A DNA stretch of 64,000 bases from Brevibacillus reuszeri (GTDB taxonomy: Bacteria; Bacillota; Bacilli; Brevibacillales; Brevibacillaceae): assembly GCF_001187725.1 (NCBI RefSeq), contig NZ_LGIQ01000001.1:58712-122711 (forward strand), in the 5' to 3' direction. The notes under the pieces were generated by a model. That model did not search any database. It had not been told where the DNA came from and saw only the letters and a program-made list of their open reading frames with translations. Of this stretch, positions 1 to 7,085 are shown in pieces. Every line of letters starts with the position of its first letter. The first letter of the stretch is position 1. Position numbers and translations under genes: made by a program.

Positions 1-2
1 TG

Positions 3-392
3 AACGAATACCTTGCGGGGCTTGGTTCGTTCGATCCTGTCTTTGTCCACGGAGATGTGATGTTTCGTCATGTTTTCGTCGAGAACGGACACCTCTCCGG
101 GATTATCGATTGGGGCGATGCAATGGTGACCGATCGGCACTACGAATTCGCCAAGCTCCACCTCGATCTGTTCAATTGCGACAAGTCGCTGCTGCGAGCA
201 TTTCTTGCGGCAAGCGACTGGCCGATGACCAAGGATTTCGCTAAAAAGGCGATGGGGATGGCGCTCTACCGTCAGGCTCATGGTCTCATGCAGCATTATG
301 CGATGGATGTCTTTTATACCTTGCCGACTCTTCTCCCGTTGCAAGACATTGAGACGCTGGATGAGCTGGCGAACGAGCTCTTTGCAGTGTAA
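3..392 (+). CDS. Aminoglycoside phosphotransferase (APH) family protein, C-terminal part
   Basis: The frame is already open at the left edge, so the start lies outside the window. The visible part has the catalytic loop VHGDVMFRHV followed by IDWGDAM, the metal-binding DxG/DWGD motif of the APH/choline kinase fold. The usual Asn five residues after the catalytic Asp (HGDxxxxN) is His here, which may alter or weaken magnesium binding. The family phosphorylates small hydroxylated substrates such as antibiotics, choline or homoserine. Substrate cannot be told from this fragment. Converges on the hydrolase gene that follows on the other strand. Confidence 0.75.
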   Translation, partial: NEYLAGLGSFDPVFVHGDVMFRHVFVENGHLSGIIDWGDAMVTDRHYEFAKLHLDLFNCDKSLLRAFLAASDWPMTKDFAKKAMGMALYRQAHGLMQHYAMDVFYTLPTLLPLQDIETLDELANELFAV

Positions 393-495
393 CGGCTAGG
401 CTGGCAAATGATCCAAGCGGACTCTTGGCTTTTGGCCGGGAATCAAAAGACCCTGATGTAGGACCATTTTCGCTAGTATCCATCGCAGGGTCTCT

Positions 496-511
496 TTAAA
501 CAATTGTTTAA
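496..511. repeat. Perfect 16-bp palindrome at the end of the MetX-like gene
   Basis: TTAAACAATTGTTTAA is self-complementary and overlaps the stop codon of the minus-strand gene. It lacks a GC-rich stem, so it is a poor terminator. It may be a regulator site or chance. Confidence 0.4.
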
Positions 512-1518
512 GTTCTCTCTAGTAGAACTTTTAGTGCTGAATCAATGAAATTCGCATCGATCGGATTCAATCCAAACCCCGCTAAGTGTCCCCAGATCGA
601 TTCAATTGGCTGAAAAGTAGCATTCGCTATGAGACTCGTCTCGTATTCGCTGTCTTCCGGTGTGAAATATAGATCAGTCCTCACGGGCATCACAACGGTT
701 TGTGCCTTTATGCTTTTCAAGGCGAGGGCAAAGTCTCCAGCATACAAGGGATTCCTGCTAATATCAGCATGCTGCCAAGTCCACATCATAGCCAGCAAAT
801 CATTCGCATCTGATTGGATGAAGCTCTCCTCCCAAAACTTCACAATAAAATCAGAAAGAGAAGCGAAGCCCAGCTCTTTGAAGCATTCTTCCCGGTAAAA
901 GGCTTGTGAAAATCCCCAGCTCGCATAAACGCGCCCCAATGTACGCAAGCCCAGCTCAGGTGGTACTGTGTATATGCCTTTATTCCACGCAGCATCTGCT
1001 TGCAGTGCAGCTCGTATGCCCTCGATCATGACCGAGTTGTGCGGCCAGGTCTTGGCGGTCCCCGCAAATGGAGCCAAACGCTCTACCATATCTGGATAGC
1101 TTGCTCCCCATTGAAAGGCCTGAATCGCCCCCATCGACCATCCGGTAGCCAAAGCAACCTTCTTGACGCCAAACCTCTCTGTCAGCAGCCGATGCTGCAA
1201 AGCGACATTATCAAAGATCGTGACATTCGGAAAATTCGCCTTGTCAAAAGGGCTTGCTGTGTTGCTAGGAGACGAGGATAATCCATTCCCCAGCATATTG
1301 GGTATCACGATGAAATATTTCTCCGGGTTTAACGCCTTATTTATTCCGATCAGCCATTCATTCTGATAATGCTGATCGCCAAATGACGTAGGAAAAACGA
1401 TGACGTTATCCTTGGTTGCGTTGAGTGTGCCATACGTTTTATAGGCTAAAAATGCTTGTGGGAGTGTCTCCCCTGATTGCAATTCTACATCTCCTAGCTC
1501 AAAAATGTCGTAGTCCAT
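508..1518 (-). CDS. MetX-like alpha/beta hydrolase (homoserine O-acetyltransferase family)
   Basis: 336 residues from the chosen ATG. The family moves acyl groups to homoserine or serine, or hydrolyses esters, with a Ser-Asp-His triad. The nucleophile elbow is GWSMGA, the acid is probably in RTDLYFTPEDSE and the base is in WGHLAGFG. An upstream in-frame ATG at 1554 exists, but the one at 1518 has AGGGGAG seven to eight bases before it and lies downstream of the predicted promoter, so it is preferred. There are no methionine-pathway neighbours, so true homoserine acetyltransferase activity is doubtful. It is transcribed away from a MerR regulator that probably controls it. Confidence 0.75.
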   Translation of the reverse strand: MDYDIFELGDVELQSGETLPQAFLAYKTYGTLNATKDNVIVFPTSFGDQHYQNEWLIGINKALNPEKYFIVIPNMLGNGLSSSPSNTASPFDKANFPNVTIFDNVALQHRLLTERFGVKKVALATGWSMGAIQAFQWGASYPDMVERLAPFAGTAKTWPHNSVMIEGIRAALQADAAWNKGIYTVPPELGLRTLGRVYASWGFSQAFYREECFKELGFASLSDFIVKFWEESFIQSDANDLLAMMWTWQHADISRNPLYAGDFALALKSIKAQTVVMPVRTDLYFTPEDSEYETSLIANATFQPIESIWGHLAGFGLNPIDANFIDSALKVLLERT

Positions 1519-1554
1519 CTGTTTTCTCCCCTTTGAATTCTGGTTCAGTATCAA

Positions 1555-1585
1555 CTGTAAACGCTCCCGTATAGGGGAAGGTCAA
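1555..1585 (-). promoter_or_regulatory. MerR-type promoter with 19-bp spacer and internal operator
   Basis: Read on the minus strand, -35 TTGACC (1580-1585) and -10 TTACAG (1555-1560) are separated by 19 bp instead of 17. The spacer holds the dyad CTCCCGTATAGGGGAAG (plus-strand reading), with arms CTcCC and GGgAAG. An over-long spacer with a central dyad is the hallmark of MerR-activated promoters. It points at the MetX-like gene, and a MerR gene starts 86 bp away on the other strand. Confidence 0.7.
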
Positions 1586-1670
1586 GAGGCATACTTGGAA
1601 AAAGGAGTAGGACTCTTTCGCCATTTCAAATCGGTTATAATGCAAGAAAACGCGTAAGCGAGGTTGGCGC

Positions 1671-2486
1671 ATGTTTAAAATCAGTGATTTTTCCCGACTG
1701 AGTCGTGTCTCTTTAAAAACGCTGCGATATTATGACCAGCTCGGCATCTTGAAGCCAGCTCATATCGACAAAGAGACCAGCTATCGATATTACTCAGCTG
1801 AGCAATTGCTTACACTCAATCGCATTCTACTGTATAAGGACTTGGGATTTACCCTGCAGCAAATTCAGCAGTTACTGCGTGAAGATATTTCGACAGAGCT
1901 CATCCAAGAAATGCTTCGGACAAAAGAAAGTGAAATCGAACAGATGCTCGAGGAAGAGCAGGCGCGACTAGGTAGAATTCAAGATCGATTGCTGTTGCTT
2001 GAGCGAGAGGGAAGGGTAGAAAAGGAACAAGAAGTGGTCATGAAAAGCGTGGAAGCACAAAAAATCATTTCCTTTTACTCGCATGGTACGGTGGAAGAGA
2101 TTCCGAAGCTGTTTCATACGTTAGAACAACTGGTAGGCAAACAAAAAAAACAGCTGCTCCCACGGATGGTTATGTGGAAAGAAACGGAGAGAAATGAGGC
2201 GGAATTTGAATTGGAGGTAGCCTATTCGCTCAAGCAGGAGATTGCCGTAACCTCAGACATCCTGAATGTGCGCATGCTGCCGGAGGAGCCGATGATGGCA
2301 ACGTTGTTACAACGTGTAGACCCATTCGTTCCTTCTACGGCCTGCATGGATTTGGCCAAGTGGCTCGTGGACAATCACTATCGAATAAAAAAGGACCAGC
2401 CTGGAAGAGAAGTGTATGTACAATCACTCGAAGATAATGGCGACACTTACGTGGAGGTTCAAATTCCGATTGAATCCAAGAGTTGA
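1671..2486 (+). CDS. MerR family transcriptional regulator with GyrI-like effector domain
   Basis: 271 residues. Residues 1-70 form the winged helix-turn-helix (FKISDFSRLSRVSLKTLRYY, then the YRYYS wing). Residues 75-120 are a charged dimer coiled coil. The rest resembles the GyrI/BmrR-type ligand-binding domain used to sense drugs or other small molecules. A TATAAT at 1636-1641 is a good -10 for its own transcription. It is divergent from the MetX-like gene, whose promoter carries a MerR-type operator, so that gene is the likely target. The ligand is unknown. Confidence 0.85.
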   Translation: MFKISDFSRLSRVSLKTLRYYDQLGILKPAHIDKETSYRYYSAEQLLTLNRILLYKDLGFTLQQIQQLLREDISTELIQEMLRTKESEIEQMLEEEQARLGRIQDRLLLLEREGRVEKEQEVVMKSVEAQKIISFYSHGTVEEIPKLFHTLEQLVGKQKKQLLPRMVMWKETERNEAEFELEVAYSLKQEIAVTSDILNVRMLPEEPMMATLLQRVDPFVPSTACMDLAKWLVDNHYRIKKDQPGREVYVQSLEDNGDTYVEVQIPIESKS

Positions 2487-2495
2487 AATGAATTT

Positions 2496-2518
2496 CTCAA
2501 AAACGAGTAATTACCGAA
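2496..2518 (+). promoter_or_regulatory. Upstream activating sequence 1 of the sigma-54 circuit
   Basis: A 23-bp block beginning CTCAAAAACGAG and ending TAATTACCGAA recurs with one mismatch at 6764-6786. The dyad is CTC-N6-GAG. It ends 66 bp before the -24 element of a sigma-54 promoter, a normal position for a bacterial enhancer-binding protein site. The protein is probably the activator encoded at 5326-6774. Confidence 0.7.
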
Positions 2519-2582
2519 ATGGACCACAGATTTATGAGTATCACGACGAGCAATTCAATCCCTCCTAAGCAGGAGGAACTCC

Positions 2583-2599
2583 TTGGCATGTGATTTGCA
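2583..2599 (+). promoter_or_regulatory. Sigma-54 (-24/-12) promoter of the first decarboxylase-like gene
   Basis: TTGGCATGTGATTTGCA has GG at 2585-2586 and GC at 2597-2598 with exactly 10 bp between, matching the consensus TTGGCAC-N5-TTGC. Transcription would begin near 2610, about 35 bp before the next start codon. Confidence 0.85.
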
Positions 2600-2645
2600 A
2601 AGTTTACTTCCCGACTAGCAAATCCATGTTAAAGGAGATATTCGC

Positions 2646-3371
2646 ATGCTAAAACCAGAGTACACGATTTTACCCGATTACGCGCCATTGTATCCGCAGG
2701 TTCCCTATCATTATAAAAATTACGAGAAAATCAGTGTTTACTGCAGGGGAAATCGTGAGGCGATCGAGCGGTTTTTGCCAAAGGACTTTGAATATGTTTC
2801 AGATATTTTCGAGATTTTCGTGCTGAAAAATGAAGTCATTGAAGGACTCGATCCGTATTCCGAGGGTGGAATCGTGATCCCCTGCAAATATAAAGACATT
2901 GTTGGAGCGTACATGGCATACGAGTACGTCGATACGGACGAAGCGCTTTGTGCAGGAAGAGAAATCTGGGGATATCCCAAGAAGCTCGCCGAGGTAGAAT
3001 TCAACCGCGAAGAGGGCTTCGCACAAGGGAAAATCATCCGCAAGGGTAAGACCATCATTGATATTGCGCTTACCTTTGAGGACGTCGAAGTAAATCCGCC
3101 GAATCTGTTTCCACGGCTCCAGGTCAAACGGATGCCACGAGCGGACAAGTATGGCATGGATATGGATCAAGTCATTTTAAATGAATTTGTGGACTCGCTC
3201 ATCCATACGCGCCAAACCGGAACGGCCAAAGTGAATTGGGAGTATTCCAGCTATGATCCAATTGCGGAGCTGGGGCCTGTCGAAGTATTGGGCGGTGTTT
3301 TTGTCGTAGGTGATTTTACGTTGACGTATGGAAAAATCATCGAGGACAAGGTGCAAGCAGTCGCAAAATAA
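2646..3371 (+). CDS. Acetoacetate decarboxylase (ADC) family protein, copy 1
   Basis: 241 residues, close to the family length of about 245. GREIWGYPKKLAEVE (near 105-117) holds the Lys-Lys pair (K112/K113), one of which forms the Schiff base in acetoacetate decarboxylase. The ADC reaction gives acetone and CO2 from acetoacetate. Other members of the fold have different activities, so the substrate is inferred. Start is ATG after AAAGGAG. It is a single-gene unit between a sigma-54 promoter and a strong terminator. A second family member lies at 8544-9290 under the same kind of control. Confidence 0.85.
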   Translation: MLKPEYTILPDYAPLYPQVPYHYKNYEKISVYCRGNREAIERFLPKDFEYVSDIFEIFVLKNEVIEGLDPYSEGGIVIPCKYKDIVGAYMAYEYVDTDEALCAGREIWGYPKKLAEVEFNREEGFAQGKIIRKGKTIIDIALTFEDVEVNPPNLFPRLQVKRMPRADKYGMDMDQVILNEFVDSLIHTRQTGTAKVNWEYSSYDPIAELGPVEVLGGVFVVGDFTLTYGKIIEDKVQAVAK

Positions 3372-3401
3372 TTGGATAGGGTGGACGCAATGGAATCATC
3401 A

Positions 3402-3454
3402 AGCGGCAGCATAAGGACTTTTTCAACAAAGCCTTAGACTGCCGCTTTCCTTTT
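3402..3454 (+). terminator. Rho-independent terminator after ADC copy 1
   Basis: Stem AGCGGCAG (3402-3409) pairs with CTGCCGCT (3439-3446), extended inward by TAAGG/CCTTA, and is followed by a T-rich run. It isolates the decarboxylase gene from the flavin oxidase downstream. Confidence 0.85.
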
Positions 3455-3537
3455 GCCTATAAAATCAAGTGTCTTTTTCCAATGGGATTCATAGCATATA
3501 ACATTCTGACTACAGCATCTGAGAAAGGAGTTCTCTT

Positions 3538-4905
3538 TTGGAAAAGACAAAGCTAACAGGGCGAATCGTTACGCCTGATGATGCTGATTATGAGCTTGCC
3601 AGAACGAATAATAATTTGAGCGTTCCTAAATTCCCAAAGATCATTGTGTTTTGCCAGGATGTAGATGATGTCGTGAATGCACTGAAATGGGCGAGGGAAA
3701 ATCAAGTGCCGTTTCGAATAAGGAGCGGCAGGCATAGCTATGAAAATTTTTCGCTCGTAAATGGCGGTCTGGTCATTGATGTCAGTGAGATGAACAAAAT
3801 TACTGTCAATCGTGAAAACATGACAGCAAAAATAGAAGCTGGAGCTGGTCTGGGGAAAGTATACAATGAATTATGGGAATTCGGTACTACGATCCCGGCA
3901 GGTACCGAAAGCAGTGTTGGTCTCGTGGGCCTTGCGCTCGGTGGGGGCATTGGGATGCTGTCACGGTTGTTCGGACTTACTTGTGACAACCTGCTTGAAG
4001 TCGAAATCGTAATAGCGGATGGAGAGAATGGGGCAAAACTGATTCGGGCAGACAAGCATCACAACAGTGATTTGTTTTGGGCTTGCTGCGGTGGTGGCGG
4101 TGGGAATTTTGGCATTGTCACGTCTCTTACATTCAAGGTGCATGCCATTTCCAAGGTCTCTATTTTCTCGATTTCGTGGGGGTGGGAAGATCTCGAAGCG
4201 GCATTTGATGTTTGGCAGCATTGGGCACCTACAACCGATTTACGCCTTACTTCTGAGATTGAATTACGAGCAAAGGAAGCCAATCGAATCATTGCGCAAG
4301 GTGAATTCGTCGGTCCAGTATCCAGTTTGCGGGCACTGATTCGACCTTTACTCGAAACTGGCTCACCGACAAACGTATTCATCAAAGAAGTTCCTTATAA
4401 AAAGGCCTTCCAATTTTTTGACGAACCGGCTGGAAACCGGCCAGCTCACCGTAAGCGATCCGGGTCCTTTCTAAAAAAGCCTTTCCCGTTGAAGGCGATC
4501 TCGACAATGAAGCATTTCTTGGAGAACGCCCCAAACGAAAGATCGGGAATCTGGCAACAATCTCTTGGAGGAGCAATCAGGCAGCACTCCCCAACTGAAA
4601 CCGCCTTTTTCTATCGGGAGGCGATTATCGCCCAGGAGTATCTTGCAACTTGGAGCGATCCAGATGAAAAACAACAAAATGTACGCTGGATCGAAGAATT
4701 GCGGGATGCTTTAAAAAAATATATAACAGGCGACTACGTAAACTGGCCCGACCTGCTTATCAAAAATTGGCCAAAGGCGTACTATGGCGAAAACATAAAG
4801 CGACTTCAATCAGTGAAGAAAGAATATGATCCAACCAATGTATTTTCGTTTCCACAGAGCATCCCACTAAAGGCGGACGATAAAAAAAATGCCCATCTCC
4901 GATGA
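3538..4905 (+). CDS. Berberine-bridge-type FAD-linked oxidoreductase
   Basis: 455 residues. The start is TTG at 3538 after AAAGGAG, with no better ATG nearby. The N-terminal FAD-binding domain (about 40-210) has RSGRHSYE, whose His is expected to carry FAD covalently. The C-terminal BBE segment YYGENIKRLQSVKKEYDP helps hold the flavin. In many relatives a second link comes from Cys in a CPTVG motif. Here the matching place reads ESSVG, so only one covalent bond is expected. The family oxidises alcohols, sugars or alkaloid-like compounds using O2. Substrate unknown. It lies between the two arms of the sigma-54 circuit but has no -24/-12 promoter of its own. Confidence 0.85.
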   Translation: MEKTKLTGRIVTPDDADYELARTNNNLSVPKFPKIIVFCQDVDDVVNALKWARENQVPFRIRSGRHSYENFSLVNGGLVIDVSEMNKITVNRENMTAKIEAGAGLGKVYNELWEFGTTIPAGTESSVGLVGLALGGGIGMLSRLFGLTCDNLLEVEIVIADGENGAKLIRADKHHNSDLFWACCGGGGGNFGIVTSLTFKVHAISKVSIFSISWGWEDLEAAFDVWQHWAPTTDLRLTSEIELRAKEANRIIAQGEFVGPVSSLRALIRPLLETGSPTNVFIKEVPYKKAFQFFDEPAGNRPAHRKRSGSFLKKPFPLKAISTMKHFLENAPNERSGIWQQSLGGAIRQHSPTETAFFYREAIIAQEYLATWSDPDEKQQNVRWIEELRDALKKYITGDYVNWPDLLIKNWPKAYYGENIKRLQSVKKEYDPTNVFSFPQSIPLKADDKKNAHLR

Positions 4906-4915
4906 GATGGGCTTT
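4891..4915. terminator. Bidirectional terminator overlapping the oxidase stop codon
   Basis: GCCCATCTC (4891-4899) and GAGATGGGC (4904-4912) form a perfect 9-bp stem with a four-base loop. T's follow on one side and an A-run (4882-4889) lies on the other, so it can end both the oxidase gene and the small minus-strand gene. Confidence 0.8.
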
Positions 4916-4964
4916 GCTGTAATGATAGTGGGGGAGATTGCAGCTATTGTAGGGCGAGACCTGA

Positions 4965-5186
4965 TCAGCGATTGTTCTCAAGCCAATGCTCGTACTCGCT
5001 GTCGATGGCTTGTCCCATATAGAAGTAGTTATCCCAGCTGTCCTCTACATGATAAATACTGGGATTGCAATCGAACTGCTCCATGAAGTGATACAGATAT
5101 TCCTGATACTCGCCGCTTTGCAGATTGCAGTAATAATAGTTGGCGAATTTATTTCCATTCTCATTCAGCAAATCTATAGCCAGCAC
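4965..5186 (-). CDS. Small acidic hypothetical protein, possibly a 5'-truncated remnant
   Basis: 73 residues from a GTG at 5186, rich in Tyr, Asp, Glu and Asn. I recognise no domain. The frame stays open for another 24 codons upstream (to about 5259) with protein-like sequence (SQLYRQLGG precedes the GTG) but no ATG/GTG start, and the ribosome site before the GTG is weak. It may therefore be the surviving tail of a longer protein. The amino-acid pattern recalls small immunity or antitoxin proteins, but this is only an impression. It ends toward the bidirectional terminator at 4891. Confidence 0.45.
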   Translation of the reverse strand: MLAIDLLNENGNKFANYYYCNLQSGEYQEYLYHFMEQFDCNPSIYHVEDSWDNYFYMGQAIDSEYEHWLENNR

Positions 5187-5325
5187 GCCACCCAGCTGAC
5201 GATAGAGCTGCGAGCTTGTACATCTTGTATTTATAGTGATGATGAAATGTTTATAATATTAGTAATTATGTGATGATTAGATAGTGAGATGGTCACATGC
5301 CAAAAGACGAGAGGTGAAAGATAGC

Positions 5326-6774
5326 ATGGAGGATCTGAGAGGGAAATCAAAGCAATGGGAGCAAATTTTTTCGGTTATTCGTGAAGGTGTCTTGGTCGTC
5401 GATTTGAATTTGCGGGTCACCTATGTGAATGAAGCTGTACAAAATATCGGGATTTACCCGGAGAAAGTGATTGGCGAAAACATTTTTCAAGTCTTTCCAA
5501 ATCTGAAGCAGGAGCACAGTCATTTTGTAAAAGTATTGGCTACAGGCCAACCGATTACCGACAAAGTGCTTACCTTTGTTACCTATCGCGGAGAACGAAA
5601 AACGACGCTTACCTCTACTTTTCCTCTCTATGAAAATGGGGTGTTGACCGGTGCTTTTGAAGTATTTCAGGATATATCTGCGATAGACGAGCTATCCAAA
5701 AAAATCGTGTTTTATCAAAATAAAGAACGCCAGGTTGATCCTCAAAACAAGAAGCCTGCTGTGAGCTCTATGTATACCATTGATTCCATCATTGGAAATA
5801 GCCGTGCAATAGAAGCGCTAAAGGACAAAATTTCCTTGATTGCGGACAGCTTCTCGCCTGTACTTCTATATGGCGAAACGGGGACGGGGAAAGAACTGAT
5901 TGCTCAATCCATTCACACCGCTTCTGCAAAGAAAAACGCTCCGTTTATCGCCCAAAACTGCGCTGCCATCCCTGAAAGCTTGCTGGAAGGCATCCTGTTT
6001 GGTACGGAAAAGGGTGGATTTACAGGAGCGGATAGCCGGCCGGGACTTTTTGAACTCGCGAATGGCGGAATTTTATTTTTGGACGAGATTAACTCGATGC
6101 CTCTTTCCCTGCAAGCCAAACTACTGCGTGTCATCCAAGAGAAGAAAGTGAGACGGGTCGGCGGGCAAAAAGAAATCGATATCGATTTTCGCATTGTAGC
6201 GGCAACCAATGTGAATCCAGAGGTGATTTTGCAAACGGGTGAGATGCGCTCGGATTTATTTTACCGCCTCAACGTTATCTATCTGGAGCTGCCTCCCTTG
6301 CGGAACAGAAGAGATGACATCCCGCTGCTCATTGATCACTATATCGCTTATTACAACGCACAATTTAACAAAAAGGTGCAGGGAGTCAATCAGGAAACGA
6401 TGAGCTTTTTTATGGAGTACATGTGGCCTGGGAATATCCGTGAATTGCGCAACATGATAGAGAGAGCCATGAACATGCAGGAGAGAGAAGTCATTCAACT
6501 GGAGGATGTGAATCTGGGAGCGCTGTTCGGTGTCTCCTCCATGACAGCCTCAGCACTACCCGTTGAAGGCCGCAAGCAGCAAGGCTCGCTTAAAGATGCA
6601 CTGAAGGAAGTAGAAGTGGAAATGATCAAGCAAGCTCTTTTGGAGGCAAAGGGGAATGTCTCAAAAGCTGCGCGCAAATTGGATATTCCGCAGCAGACGA
6701 TGAATCACAAAATCGATAAATACACGCTGCGTCCGTTCATTTATCAGATGAAGCTAAGTGCTACTCAAAAATGA
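5326..6774 (+). CDS. PAS-domain sigma-54-dependent transcriptional activator (RocR-like)
   Basis: 482 residues from the ATG preceded by GAGAGGTGAAAG. A GTG 42 bases upstream is less likely. Residues about 10-115 are a PAS sensor. Residues about 145-375 are the AAA+ domain with Walker A GETGTGKE, Walker B ILFLDEIN and an arginine-finger region. The end is a Fis-type helix-turn-helix (GNVSKAARKLDIPQQTMNHK). The sigma-54 contact loop reads GGFTGA instead of GAFTGA. It sits between two sigma-54 promoters sharing one enhancer sequence, one copy of which overlaps its own stop codon. It very likely controls both decarboxylase-like transcription units in response to a small ligand. Confidence 0.9.
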   Translation: MEDLRGKSKQWEQIFSVIREGVLVVDLNLRVTYVNEAVQNIGIYPEKVIGENIFQVFPNLKQEHSHFVKVLATGQPITDKVLTFVTYRGERKTTLTSTFPLYENGVLTGAFEVFQDISAIDELSKKIVFYQNKERQVDPQNKKPAVSSMYTIDSIIGNSRAIEALKDKISLIADSFSPVLLYGETGTGKELIAQSIHTASAKKNAPFIAQNCAAIPESLLEGILFGTEKGGFTGADSRPGLFELANGGILFLDEINSMPLSLQAKLLRVIQEKKVRRVGGQKEIDIDFRIVAATNVNPEVILQTGEMRSDLFYRLNVIYLELPPLRNRRDDIPLLIDHYIAYYNAQFNKKVQGVNQETMSFFMEYMWPGNIRELRNMIERAMNMQEREVIQLEDVNLGALFGVSSMTASALPVEGRKQQGSLKDALKEVEVEMIKQALLEAKGNVSKAARKLDIPQQTMNHKIDKYTLRPFIYQMKLSATQK

Positions 6775-6786
6775 GTAATTACCGAA
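6762..6786 (+). promoter_or_regulatory. Upstream activating sequence 2 of the sigma-54 circuit
   Basis: TACTCAAAAATGAGTA (6762-6777) is a perfect palindrome around AAAA and continues with ATTACCGAA, matching the element at 2496-2518 in 22 of 23 positions. It overlaps the stop codon of the activator gene and ends 73 bp before the next -24 GG. Confidence 0.75.
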
Positions 6787-6857
6787 TGTTTTGCTAGTTG
6801 AATGGGTGATCCATGCACAAGTCCCCCTATGTATTTTATGAAATCAGGGGCTTGGTG

Positions 6858-6874
6858 TTGGCATGACTGTTGCT
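6858..6874 (+). promoter_or_regulatory. Sigma-54 promoter of the symporter operon
   Basis: TTGGCATGACTGTTGCT has GG at 6860-6861 and GC at 6872-6873 with 10 bp between. It is near-consensus and almost identical to the promoter at 2583-2599. Confidence 0.9.
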
Positions 6875-6965
6875 TTATTTCTTTTGATAAGAAGGGAGGA
6901 GCTGAGGGGAGCAGTCTACCTGTAAATCAAATGGTGACTCATGAAAAGGATGCGGGGGTGTAAGA

Positions 6966-7085
6966 ATGAATAGTTCTCTTCCGTTTATCGGTTGGTTTCT
7001 GTATGTGATTGTTCCAGTCTCTACTTTAATCATCACTGCAGTGATTTTACTCATGATTAAAAAGAGGGAGGAGCCCACGAAATGA
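6966..7085 (+). CDS. Small membrane protein, probable symporter accessory peptide
   Basis: 39 residues: a short polar N-terminus, one long hydrophobic segment (about 6-31) and a charged tail KKREEPTK. ATG follows GGGGGTGTAAGA. Its TGA overlaps the ATG of the symporter gene (AATGA), a sign of coupled translation. Similar tiny one-helix proteins precede many sodium-solute symporters and are thought to aid their stability or assembly. The assignment here rests on position and shape, not on recognised sequence identity. Confidence 0.7.
   Translation: MNSSLPFIGWFLYVIVPVSTLIITAVILLMIKKREEPTK

Noticed and set aside
3372..3537. Second dehydrogenase remnant after ADC copy 1
   Set aside because: I looked for the TGxxxG or GGYTAQ ends seen after ADC copy 2. 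Only a terminator and leader are present.
4986..5273. 95-codon plus-strand frame opposite the small acidic gene
   Set aside because: It would be hydrophobic, but it has no ribosome site. The minus-strand frame has the more protein-like composition and ends toward the terminator.
5187..5325. Possible sigma-54 or strong sigma-A promoter for the activator gene
   Set aside because: The AT-rich stretch has TATAAT-like words but no -35 at a proper distance, and no GG-N10-GC pair. Not enough to call.
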